From positions 1 through 17,662 of the forward strand of contig DASSKK010000051.1 in NCBI GenBank assembly GCA_035690495.1: 17,662 nucleotides of DNA, given 5' to 3'. The DNA comes from DASSKK01 sp035690495. Lineage in GTDB: Bacteria; Actinomycetota; Actinomycetes; Propionibacteriales; Nocardioidaceae. Positions 1 to 6,247 of the stretch are shown one piece after another; the stretch's first letter is position 1, and each line of letters begins with the position of its first letter. A program made the translations under genes and the position numbers. The notes beneath the pieces were generated by a model that was not told where the DNA came from, did no database searches, and worked only from the letters and a program-made list of their open reading frames with translations.

Positions 1-260
1 GAATGAGACGCTCACCGGCTTTCCCTTCTTTGCGGCCTGAGGTCTACCTTGCGCCCGCCGTTGCGTGGCCGGCGAGGGCTGCTGCTGAACAACGTGGCCA
101 CGATTCCTTGCCGACCGACGGCAACGCCGCCCGTCGTTGCCGTCGGTCGGCAACAACGGGGCCCTCACCTTGACCGGTCGTGGGGATACCGCGGCCGGGG
201 GTTCGCCGACATCGTTGACGGCGTCCGGTCCGAAGCTGATGTGCTTCCGCGCCGGCGAGG
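1..260. other. Leading intergenic stretch without a recognised gene
   Basis: I see no convincing gene here. A short open stretch in forward frame 2 ends at a TGA at 38-40 and could be the last codons of an upstream gene, but it is too short to identify. The notable content is the large palindrome at 108-153, described separately. The sequence TTGACC at 170-175 has no matching -10 hexamer at a normal distance, so I do not call a promoter. Confidence 0.5.
108..153. repeat. Perfect inverted repeat with 19-bp arms, each arm itself palindromic
   Basis: The left arm (108-126) is exactly the reverse complement of the right arm (135-153), with an 8-base spacer (127-134). Each arm also contains its own smaller inverted repeat, TTGCCG-N5-CGGCAA. 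The DNA could therefore form either one long hairpin or two small ones. No T-run follows on either strand, so it is not a textbook intrinsic terminator. It could still be a transcription barrier after the gene left of the window, an operator, or a remnant of a mobile element end. The repeat is certain from the sequence; its function is not. Confidence 0.9.
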
Positions 261-599
261 GTGACGGGAGTGACCTGCGTGCATGTCTCGGGCGACCTGG
301 TGAGTCGATGCCGCGGGCTCCGGCGGCGTCGCGGCATTCGGGTGGAGATCGGAGACGCCGTCAGTGTCGCGTTCCTGCCCGCCGATGGCGCGCGCGTCCG
401 CGAGTGCCCGCGATTACAGACGGCCGATGAATTCTTGCTGGTGCCTTCGCTGAAGACACCGCTCGATCTGCGGACGGTGTCCGCGAGTTCGGCCCTGGAG
501 CGCGCGTTAGTGGGTCGTTGCCTCGGTGACACGGTCGAGCTCGCCACTGCGGCAGAGCGCCGTGCCGTCCGGATCGTCGCCGTGAGGCGGTCAACGTGA
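261..599 (+). CDS. Small protein with GreA/GreB C-terminal (FKBP-like) domain
   Basis: This 112-residue protein matches the C-terminal domain of transcript-cleavage factors GreA/GreB from about residue 27 onward. It has 'VEIGDAVSVAF', then a long insert-like stretch, then 'SASSALERALVGRCLGDTVEL' and a final strand 'RAVRIVAV'. That mirrors the SPLGRALLGRKVGDTVEV pattern of Gre proteins. The N-terminal coiled coil that reaches into the RNA polymerase secondary channel is absent, and the upstream frames do not encode one. Such domain-only proteins, like the Rnk family, can bind polymerase without cleavage activity. The GTG at 261 is preceded by a stop at 237-239. A second in-frame GTG at 270 has a better-spaced GAGG (257-260), so the protein may be 109 residues. 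It lies 59 bp upstream of the DUF2231 gene. The family call is by pattern recall and is moderately sure. Confidence 0.62.
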   Translation: MTGVTCVHVSGDLVSRCRGLRRRRGIRVEIGDAVSVAFLPADGARVRECPRLQTADEFLLVPSLKTPLDLRTVSASSALERALVGRCLGDTVELATAAERRAVRIVAVRRST

Positions 600-619
600 C
601 CGCGCCAACAACAGCTGGG

Positions 620-637
620 CTCGTGCCGTCGCACGAG
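620..637. repeat. Short hairpin (7-bp arms, 4-base loop) before the DUF2231 gene
   Basis: CTCGTGC at 620-626 is the exact reverse complement of GCACGAG at 631-637, with loop CGTC. It sits in the 59-bp gap between the Gre-like gene and the DUF2231 gene. It ends ten bases before the AGGAGG ribosome binding site at 648-653. There is no T-tract, so a weak attenuator, an mRNA processing site or an operator are all possible. Confidence 0.5.
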
Positions 638-658
638 ATTTGCGACTAGGAGGTCGCC

Positions 659-1285
659 ATGCGGCATTTCGCCTTTCGTCCGACGCTGACGATGAAGGGT
701 CGAGCGTTCAAAGGGGCTCGCGGATGGTCCGGCAAGCCGTTGCACCCGCCCCTGACGGACGTGCCGGTGACGGCGTATCTGTTCGTCGCAGTGTTCGACG
801 TGTTGTCGATCGCGTTGCATAGCGCGCATCCGAGCCTCGGTCGTCAGCTCTTTCTCGCGGCCGGCTGGACAGTGCTCGGCGGTGTGGCCGTGTCGGTGTT
901 GACCGCTGTGACCGGCATCGTCGACTGGTACACCTCGAGCGAACCCGGCACTCAAGCGCGACGAACGATCAACGCGCACGCGATCACCATGATCGCGGTG
1001 ACGGTGTTCGCGATCGTCAACGTGATCATGCGTTTCACGACGTACGCCGACAACGCGGGCACCCCGCTTGGCCTGGTGGTGCTCTCCGTCGCTACCGGCC
1101 TGTTGGTGAGCTTCGGTGCCAGCCTCGGCGGCACCCTCGTCTACGACTACGGGTTCAACGTCGAAACCGCGGGTGACCACCCGGCGTGGCACAAGAGCGA
1201 AGTCGATGTGCTCCCCGGGCACGCAGAGCCGAGCACGGCGACGGCTGCTGAGCCGGCTTCGGAGCTCGTCGCCGGCGACAAGTAG
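659..1285 (+). CDS. DUF2231 integral membrane protein
   Basis: This 208-residue protein carries the DUF2231 signature. 'GKPLHPPLTDVPVTAYLF' (about 25-42) leads into the first of four hydrophobic segments, at roughly 35-53, 66-88, 106-124 and 137-160. It has the typical 'GIVDW' (86-90) after the second segment and 'GGTLVYDYGFNV' (157-168) after the fourth. The C-terminal 40 residues are polar and Ala/Glu-rich, and probably cytoplasmic. The start is well set by AGGAGG at 648-653, five bases before the ATG. The family's biochemical role is unknown, although members are often found beside redox or haem-related genes. The gene is followed after 18 bp by the patatin gene and is likely co-transcribed with it. 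The family call is confident and no function is claimed. Confidence 0.85.
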   Translation: MRHFAFRPTLTMKGRAFKGARGWSGKPLHPPLTDVPVTAYLFVAVFDVLSIALHSAHPSLGRQLFLAAGWTVLGGVAVSVLTAVTGIVDWYTSSEPGTQARRTINAHAITMIAVTVFAIVNVIMRFTTYADNAGTPLGLVVLSVATGLLVSFGASLGGTLVYDYGFNVETAGDHPAWHKSEVDVLPGHAEPSTATAAEPASELVAGDK

Positions 1286-1303
1286 CGAGGCCGGTGTCCT
1301 GAC

Positions 1304-2185
1304 ATGGTCACCGCAGTGGTTCTTTCCGGTGGAGGCAGCCTGGGAGCGGTCCAGGCGGGCATGCTGCTTGCGCTTCGCGACGCCCACGTCACGCCGGATC
1401 TGTATGTCGGCAGCTCGGTCGGTGCGCTCAACGCCGCCTACATGGCTGGGCAGGCCGAGCGATGCGGCGCCGGTCAATTGGCACGGATCTGGGCAGCGTT
1501 GCGCCGCGAGGACGTCTTCCCCACCGATGTGGTCTGCGTCCTGCGCGCCATGATCGGCCGGGCCGACGGCTTGACCAACCCGCAGCCACTGCGCCAACTC
1601 GTGCAACGCCACCTCGGCTACGAACGACTCGAAGACGCCGCACGACCGGTCGTCGTCGTCGCGACCGACGTTCTTACCGGCACCGAAGTGGCCCTCAGCC
1701 AAGGCCCCGCGGTCGATGCCGTGATGGCCAGTGCCGCACTGCCCGCCGTGTTCCCGCCGGTCACCATCGGGTCGCGCCTGCTCATGGACGGCGGAGTCGT
1801 CAACAACACACCGATCTCCGTCGCGCAACAACTCGGCGCCGACACCATCTACGTCCTGCCCACCGGCTACGCCTGCGCGCTGGAAGAGCCGCCGCGCTCT
1901 GCGTTGGGGATGGGCATCCATGCGGTCACTCTTGCCATCCAGCAGCGGCTCATCGCCGACGTGGCCGCGCTACAAGCCGGCCTGGATCTGCGGGTCGCGC
2001 CGCCGCTCTGCCCGTTGACGGTGTCACCGATCGACTTCACCCACACGACGTCCCTCATTGAACGCGCCCGCATCGCGACCAAGGCATGGCTGGACCAGCC
2101 GCTGGCACCCGACCAGACACGAGACCTCGCCCTGCACGACCACCGCAGGCCACCGGAGTTGGCACAGTCGAAAGGATCACGATGA
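1304..2185 (+). CDS. Patatin-like phospholipase (RssA/NTE-type serine hydrolase)
   Basis: This 293-residue enzyme has the complete patatin catalytic set. The glycine-rich oxyanion loop 'SGGGSLG' is at 8-14. The nucleophile elbow 'GSSVG' is at 36-40, with Ser38 as nucleophile. The 'DGG' motif is at 162-164, with Asp162 completing the Ser-Asp dyad. The 'ASAALPAVFPPV' segment before the DGG is also typical. No signal peptide or membrane segment is evident, so it is probably a cytoplasmic or membrane-associated acyl hydrolase acting on phospholipids or acyl esters. The true substrate cannot be read from sequence. The ribosome binding site is weak (GAGG at 1287-1290, far from the ATG), consistent with translation following on from the preceding DUF2231 gene. 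The stop overlaps the folE start by 4 bp (ATGA at 2182-2185). Confidence 0.88.
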   Translation: MVTAVVLSGGGSLGAVQAGMLLALRDAHVTPDLYVGSSVGALNAAYMAGQAERCGAGQLARIWAALRREDVFPTDVVCVLRAMIGRADGLTNPQPLRQLVQRHLGYERLEDAARPVVVVATDVLTGTEVALSQGPAVDAVMASAALPAVFPPVTIGSRLLMDGGVVNNTPISVAQQLGADTIYVLPTGYACALEEPPRSALGMGIHAVTLAIQQRLIADVAALQAGLDLRVAPPLCPLTVSPIDFTHTTSLIERARIATKAWLDQPLAPDQTRDLALHDHRRPPELAQSKGSR

Positions 2186-2820
2186 CGACGAGGGCCGAGA
2201 CAAGCCCCGGGGAGATCGGGGTTCTCCAGCAGGTCGCGCGGCTGCGGCTCGCATCCACTCCGGCCATCGACCTGGCAGCCGCGGAGCGGGCAGCGGCGGA
2301 GTTCCTCCGCGCGATGGGGATGGACCTCACCGATCCGAGCCTCGCTGCGACACCGGCGCGGATGGCGCGTGCCTACGCAGAGCTGTTCACGCCACCCGCG
2401 ATGAGGTTGACCACGTTCCCGAACGATGCCGGCTACGACGAGCTCGTCCTCGCCTGCGACATCCCCTTCACCTCCGTTTGCGAACACCACCTGTTGGCGT
2501 TCAGCGGCACCGCAACCGTGGGCTACCTGCCCGGACCACGCCTGCTCGGTCTGTCCAAGCTCGCCCGCATCGTCGACCTCCACAGCCGTCGCCCGCAGAT
2601 CCAAGAACGGATGACGACGCAGATCGCCCACTGGCTCGACGACAAGCTCAAGCCACGCGGCGTTGGTGTGGTGCTGCGCGCCGAGCACAGCTGTATGACG
2701 CTGCGCGGCGTACGGGCTCACGGCTCGACCACCGTGACCAGCGCCCTTCTCGGCACGCTCCGCACTGACGAACGCACCCGAAGCGAGTTCCTTGCGCTCT
2801 CCCAGAGGGGGATCCGATGA
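2182..2820 (+). CDS. folE: GTP cyclohydrolase I (FolE)
   Basis: This 212-residue protein should convert GTP to 7,8-dihydroneopterin triphosphate, the first step of folate or pterin synthesis. The zinc and catalytic residues are intact. 'SVCEHHL' gives Cys100, His102 and His103, and 'AEHSCM' gives His169 and Cys171. They match E. coli Cys110, His112, His113, His179 and Cys181. 'GLSKLARIV' (123-131) and 'RPQIQERMT' (137-145) are the usual GTP-site segments. I chose the ATG at 2182, not the longer in-frame start at 2086. It has AAAGGA at 2171-2176 and forms an ATGA overlap with the patatin stop, and the extra upstream residues resemble nothing in the family. No other folate genes are nearby, so this may be a second or conditionally used copy. 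The stop overlaps the next start by 4 bp. Confidence 0.95.
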   Translation: MTTRAETSPGEIGVLQQVARLRLASTPAIDLAAAERAAAEFLRAMGMDLTDPSLAATPARMARAYAELFTPPAMRLTTFPNDAGYDELVLACDIPFTSVCEHHLLAFSGTATVGYLPGPRLLGLSKLARIVDLHSRRPQIQERMTTQIAHWLDDKLKPRGVGVVLRAEHSCMTLRGVRAHGSTTVTSALLGTLRTDERTRSEFLALSQRGIR

Positions 2821-3431
2821 CCCACCCCGACGATCAACACCGCCTGCCGCTCGCCGAGACGGCAGTGGCGGCTCACACCCGGGCCCGTGCCGCCTTGGTC
2901 AGCCCCGACGACAGAGTGATGGACGCCGTTGTCTGGCTCTCAGCGCACCTGACGGCGATGGAACATGTCGTCTATCCGTTCGTGAGCACCCACCTGCCAC
3001 TGAAACGTAAGCAGCTCGACGAGCAGCGGCGACTCACCCGTCGAATGCATCGCACGCTGCGGTCCTTAGAACAGCAGTGGGCAGGCGATGGGCTGGCGCC
3101 TCCGGACGCCAACGATCACCTGCGGAGCCAATTGCTCGCCTTGCTTGACAAGCATGAACAAGGCGAGCGGGCCCTGCTTGGGTTTGTTTCCGACATCACC
3201 GATGACGCCGCGCTCAACCTCGCCGAGCGCTACGACCACGCGATCGGCCACGGCCCGACAAGGCCACACCCGCACGGCCCGCACCGGGGCCGGCTCGGCC
3301 GGCTCACTTACGCCTTCGACGCTGCCCGCGACCACATCCTCGATGTCCTCGACTCCCGGCACGTACCGCTTCCCCTCCCGCAGGCTCGAACGCAGGCCGG
3401 CGATCAGTCCACGTCAAGGAGACAACGGTGA
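2817..3431 (+). CDS. Hemerythrin-like (HHE-type) helical protein
   Basis: This 204-residue, helix-rich protein has histidines and acidic residues spaced as in bacterial hemerythrin/HHE four-helix bundles. They are His20, His44 with Glu49, His78, and a clear 'HEQGE' (His113, Glu117). The last is the HxxxE element usually found in the iron-binding helices. Such proteins bind a di-iron centre and are used for O2 or NO sensing, iron handling, or protection of Fe-S enzymes. The C-terminal half is His-rich around 144-157 ('HGPTRPHPHGPHRG'), which could also bind metal. It sits between folE (ATGA overlap) and acnA (GTGA overlap). An iron protein translated next to a [4Fe-4S] aconitase would make sense if it supplies or protects iron, but that is inference. 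The spacing is not a perfect match to the canonical motif, so the family call is moderate. Confidence 0.6.
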   Translation: MTHPDDQHRLPLAETAVAAHTRARAALVSPDDRVMDAVVWLSAHLTAMEHVVYPFVSTHLPLKRKQLDEQRRLTRRMHRTLRSLEQQWAGDGLAPPDANDHLRSQLLALLDKHEQGERALLGFVSDITDDAALNLAERYDHAIGHGPTRPHPHGPHRGRLGRLTYAFDAARDHILDVLDSRHVPLPLPQARTQAGDQSTSRRQR

Positions 3432-6238
3432 CCAGCGACAGCTTCGGCACTCGCCAGCGGTTCACCGTGGGTGAGTCCACCTACGACATCTTTCGGCTCG
3501 ACCGCATCGACGGCGCGACCCGACTGCCCTACAGCCTGAAGGTGCTGTTGGAAAACCTTCTGCGCAACGAGGACGGCCTGCTGGTGACGGCCGACCAGGT
3601 CAACGCCGTATCCCAGTGGGATGCCGCCGCGGAGCATGGCCGCGAGATCCAGTTCAGCCCGGCCCGAGTCCTGCTGCAGGACTTCACCGGCGTGCCTTGT
3701 GTCGTCGACCTTGTGGCGATGCGTGACGCGATGGCCGCGCTCGGTGGGGATCCGCAGCACATCAACCCGCAGGTGCCGGCCGAACTGGTCATCGACCATT
3801 CGGTGATCGCCGATGTGTTCGCCCGGTCCGACGCATTCCGGGTCAACGCGAACCTGGAGTTCGAACGGAACAAGGAGCGCTATCAGCTGCTTCGGTGGGC
3901 CCAGCATGCGTTCGACAACTTCCAGGTGGTTCCCCCTGACACGGGGATCTGCCATCAGGTCAACCTCGAATATCTCGCCCGTGTCGTCTTCATCAAAGAC
4001 GGCATGGCGTATCCCGACACCCTCGTCGGCACCGACTCGCACACCCCGATGGTCAACGGATTGGGCGTGCTCGGCTGGGGTGTCGGTGGTATCGAGGCCG
4101 AAGCGGCTATGCTCGGCCAGCCGATGAGCATGCTGGTCCCGCCCGTCGTCGGCGTGAAGCTGACGGGGGCTCTGCCGGAGGGTACGACCGCGACGGACCT
4201 GGTGCTGACCGTCGCCGAGATGCTGCGGCGTACGGGCGTCGTGGGGAAGTTCGTCGAGTTCTACGGCCCTGGAGTCGCTCAGGTGCCGCTGGCAAACCGC
4301 GCGACGCTGGGGAACATGAGCCCGGAGTACGGCGCCACCTGCGCGATCTTCCCCATCGACCAGGTCACCCTCGACTACCTGCGGCTGACCGGTCGCCCCG
4401 ACGACCAGATCGAGCTGGTCGAGGTCTATGCCCGGGAGCAGGGACTCTGGCACGACCCCGAACACCAGCCGGACTACTCCCAGATCCTGGAGCTGGACCT
4501 GGCCAGCGTGGAGCCGTCGATCGCCGGACCCAAGCGGCCGCACGACCGGATCCCGTTGCGGATCGCCCCGCACGCCGTGGCCTCCCTGCTCTCCGGGCGC
4601 AGCCAGTCCGAGGCGGTGGGCACCGGGCTCGACGAGGCCTCGGGCGAGTCGTTCCCCGCCAGCGACCCGGTGGCGATCGACCACGACCGTGCCGAGGACG
4701 CCCCGCAGTCGCCGTGCGCCTGCGACGGTGACCACGACTGGCCGAGGAGCCCGGCGGAGATCGAGCTCGACGCCACCCCGGTGACCGTGGACAACGGCGA
4801 CGTGGTGATCGCGGCGATCACCTCCTGCACGAACACCTCGAACCCGTCGGTGATGATCGGCGCCGCACTGCTGGCCAAGAAGGCCGTCGAGAAGGGCCTG
4901 GTCAGCAAGCCGTGGGTGAAGACCTCGCTTGCGCCGGGGTCCCGGGTGGTCACCGACTACCTGGAGCGCGCCGGCCTGACGCCGTACCTCGACAAGCTGG
5001 GCTTCAACCTGGTCGGGTACGGCTGCACCACCTGCATCGGAAACTCCGGGCCGCTGATCCCGGAGGTGTCGCAGGCGGTTCAGGAACATGACCTGACGGT
5101 CTGCTCGGTGCTCTCCGGCAACCGCAACTTCGAGGGTCGGATCCACCCCGAGACCCGGATGAATTTCCTGGCCTCGCCGCCGCTGGTGGTCGCCTATGCA
5201 CTGGCCGGCAGCCTGCACGTGAACCTGCTGCGCGACCCGGTCGGCGAGGATCCACAGGGCAACCCCGTGCACCTGGAGGACCTCTGGCCGAGCACCGAGG
5301 AGATAAACGAGGTGATCGACTCGTGCCTGCAGGCGGAGATGTTCTCCCGGGGCTATGCCGACGTGTTCGCCGGTGACGAGCGCTGGCGCGGCCTGGCCGT
5401 CCCCGAGGGCGACACGTTCGAGTGGGTCGGGTCCTCGACCTACGTGCGGCAACCGCCGTACTTCGACGGCGTCGGTGCCGAGCCCGATCCACTCGGTGAC
5501 GTCATCGGGGCGCGGGTCCTGCTCAAACTGGGCGACAGCGTCACCACCGACCACATCAGTCCCGCCGGGGCCATCAAACGGGACTCCCCGGCCGGCGTCT
5601 ACCTCAGCGATCACGAGATCGGTCCGCAGGACTTCAACTCCTACGGTTCACGTCGGGGCAACCACGAGGTGATGATCCGCGGCACGTTCGCCAACATCCG
5701 GCTGCGCAACCAGTTGGCACCGGGCACCGAAGGCGGCTTCACCCGCGACCTGCTCGCGGACCCTTCGGCAGGCTCAGGACAAGACCCGGTGACCACGGTG
5801 TTCGATGCCTCGGAGAGGTACCTCGAGGCCGGCGTGCCGCTGATGGTGCTGGCCGGCAAGGAGTACGGCTCCGGATCCTCGCGCGACTGGGCGGCCAAGG
5901 GCACCGCGCTGCTGGGAGTCAAGGTGGTGATCGCGGTGTCCTACGAACGCATCCACCGGTCCAACCTGATCGGCATGGGCGTGCTCCCGCTGCAGTTCCC
6001 CGAGGGGGCGAGCGCCGACTCGCTGGGGCTGACCGGTGAGGAGAACTTCGACATCACCGGGATCACCGCTCTGCAGGACGACATCCCGCCCACCGTGCAT
6101 GTGCGTGCCAAGTCGGAGTCGGGCTCGAGGGAGTTCGATGCCGTCGTGCGCATCGACACCCCGGGCGAGGCCGACTACTACCGCCACGGCGGGATCATGC
6201 CGTACGTGCTGCGGCAGATGCTCCACCAGGACAACTGA
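3428..6238 (+). CDS. acnA: Aconitate hydratase A
   Basis: This 936-residue cytosolic [4Fe-4S] enzyme interconverts citrate and isocitrate via cis-aconitate in the TCA cycle. Cluster ligands are Cys467 ('SCTNTSNPS'), Cys533 and Cys536 ('GCTTCIGNSGPL'). Other family marks are 'GTDSHTPMVNGLGVLGWGVGG' starting at 201, 'GDSVTTDHISPAGAI' (702-716), and 'KEYGSGSSRDWAAKG' (811-825) in the swivelling domain. The GTG start at 3428 has AAGGAG at 3416-3421 and overlaps the previous stop. The length fits actinobacterial AcnA, which are longer than E. coli AcnA because of an acidic linker. Here the linker is residues 390-455 and includes 'DEASGESFPASDP' (402-414). Residues 778-786 ('DPSAGSGQD') are an extra loop encoded by a dispersed repeat. 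AcnA-type aconitases can double as iron/oxidant-responsive RNA-binding proteins, which this sequence cannot test. Confidence 0.97.
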   Translation: MTSDSFGTRQRFTVGESTYDIFRLDRIDGATRLPYSLKVLLENLLRNEDGLLVTADQVNAVSQWDAAAEHGREIQFSPARVLLQDFTGVPCVVDLVAMRDAMAALGGDPQHINPQVPAELVIDHSVIADVFARSDAFRVNANLEFERNKERYQLLRWAQHAFDNFQVVPPDTGICHQVNLEYLARVVFIKDGMAYPDTLVGTDSHTPMVNGLGVLGWGVGGIEAEAAMLGQPMSMLVPPVVGVKLTGALPEGTTATDLVLTVAEMLRRTGVVGKFVEFYGPGVAQVPLANRATLGNMSPEYGATCAIFPIDQVTLDYLRLTGRPDDQIELVEVYAREQGLWHDPEHQPDYSQILELDLASVEPSIAGPKRPHDRIPLRIAPHAVASLLSGRSQSEAVGTGLDEASGESFPASDPVAIDHDRAEDAPQSPCACDGDHDWPRSPAEIELDATPVTVDNGDVVIAAITSCTNTSNPSVMIGAALLAKKAVEKGLVSKPWVKTSLAPGSRVVTDYLERAGLTPYLDKLGFNLVGYGCTTCIGNSGPLIPEVSQAVQEHDLTVCSVLSGNRNFEGRIHPETRMNFLASPPLVVAYALAGSLHVNLLRDPVGEDPQGNPVHLEDLWPSTEEINEVIDSCLQAEMFSRGYADVFAGDERWRGLAVPEGDTFEWVGSSTYVRQPPYFDGVGAEPDPLGDVIGARVLLKLGDSVTTDHISPAGAIKRDSPAGVYLSDHEIGPQDFNSYGSRRGNHEVMIRGTFANIRLRNQLAPGTEGGFTRDLLADPSAGSGQDPVTTVFDASERYLEAGVPLMVLAGKEYGSGSSRDWAAKGTALLGVKVVIAVSYERIHRSNLIGMGVLPLQFPEGASADSLGLTGEENFDITGITALQDDIPPTVHVRAKSESGSREFDAVVRIDTPGEADYYRHGGIMPYVLRQMLHQDN
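5761..5783 (+). repeat. Dispersed repeat of the CTTCGGCAGGCTCAGG type inside acnA
   Basis: The stretch reads CCCTTCGGCAGGCTCAGGAC and then AAG. From memory this is the sequence of a short interspersed repeat, variants of CTTCGACAGGCTCAGG, common in several actinobacterial and other genomes and usually intergenic. Here it is in frame and encodes Pro-Ser-Ala-Gly-Ser-Gly-Gln. The flanking aconitase sequence remains continuous on both sides (TRDLLAD before, VTTVFDASERY after). No second copy is in this window, so identification as a repeat rests on recall. Confidence 0.6.
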
Positions 6239-6247
6239 CCGGTTCCG

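Noticed and set aside
44..1921. Long open frame on the minus strand (625 residues)
   Set aside because: Low-complexity Arg/Gly/His/Asp composition with no family resemblance. It lies opposite the well-supported DUF2231 and patatin genes, so it is a GC-rich shadow.
2086..2181. Longer N-terminus for folE
   Set aside because: The extra 32 residues are Pro/Arg-rich and overlap the patatin gene. The ATG at 2182 has a ribosome binding site and the family-like N-terminus.
3428..4130. Possible mosaic origin of the 5' part of acnA by codon use
   Set aside because: A hand sample of third-position A/T gave about 14% in the 5' part versus about 10% later, too small a difference to support recombination.
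3404..5614. 736-residue minus-strand open frame
   Set aside because: Antisense shadow of acnA, whose sense strand has all aconitase motifs.
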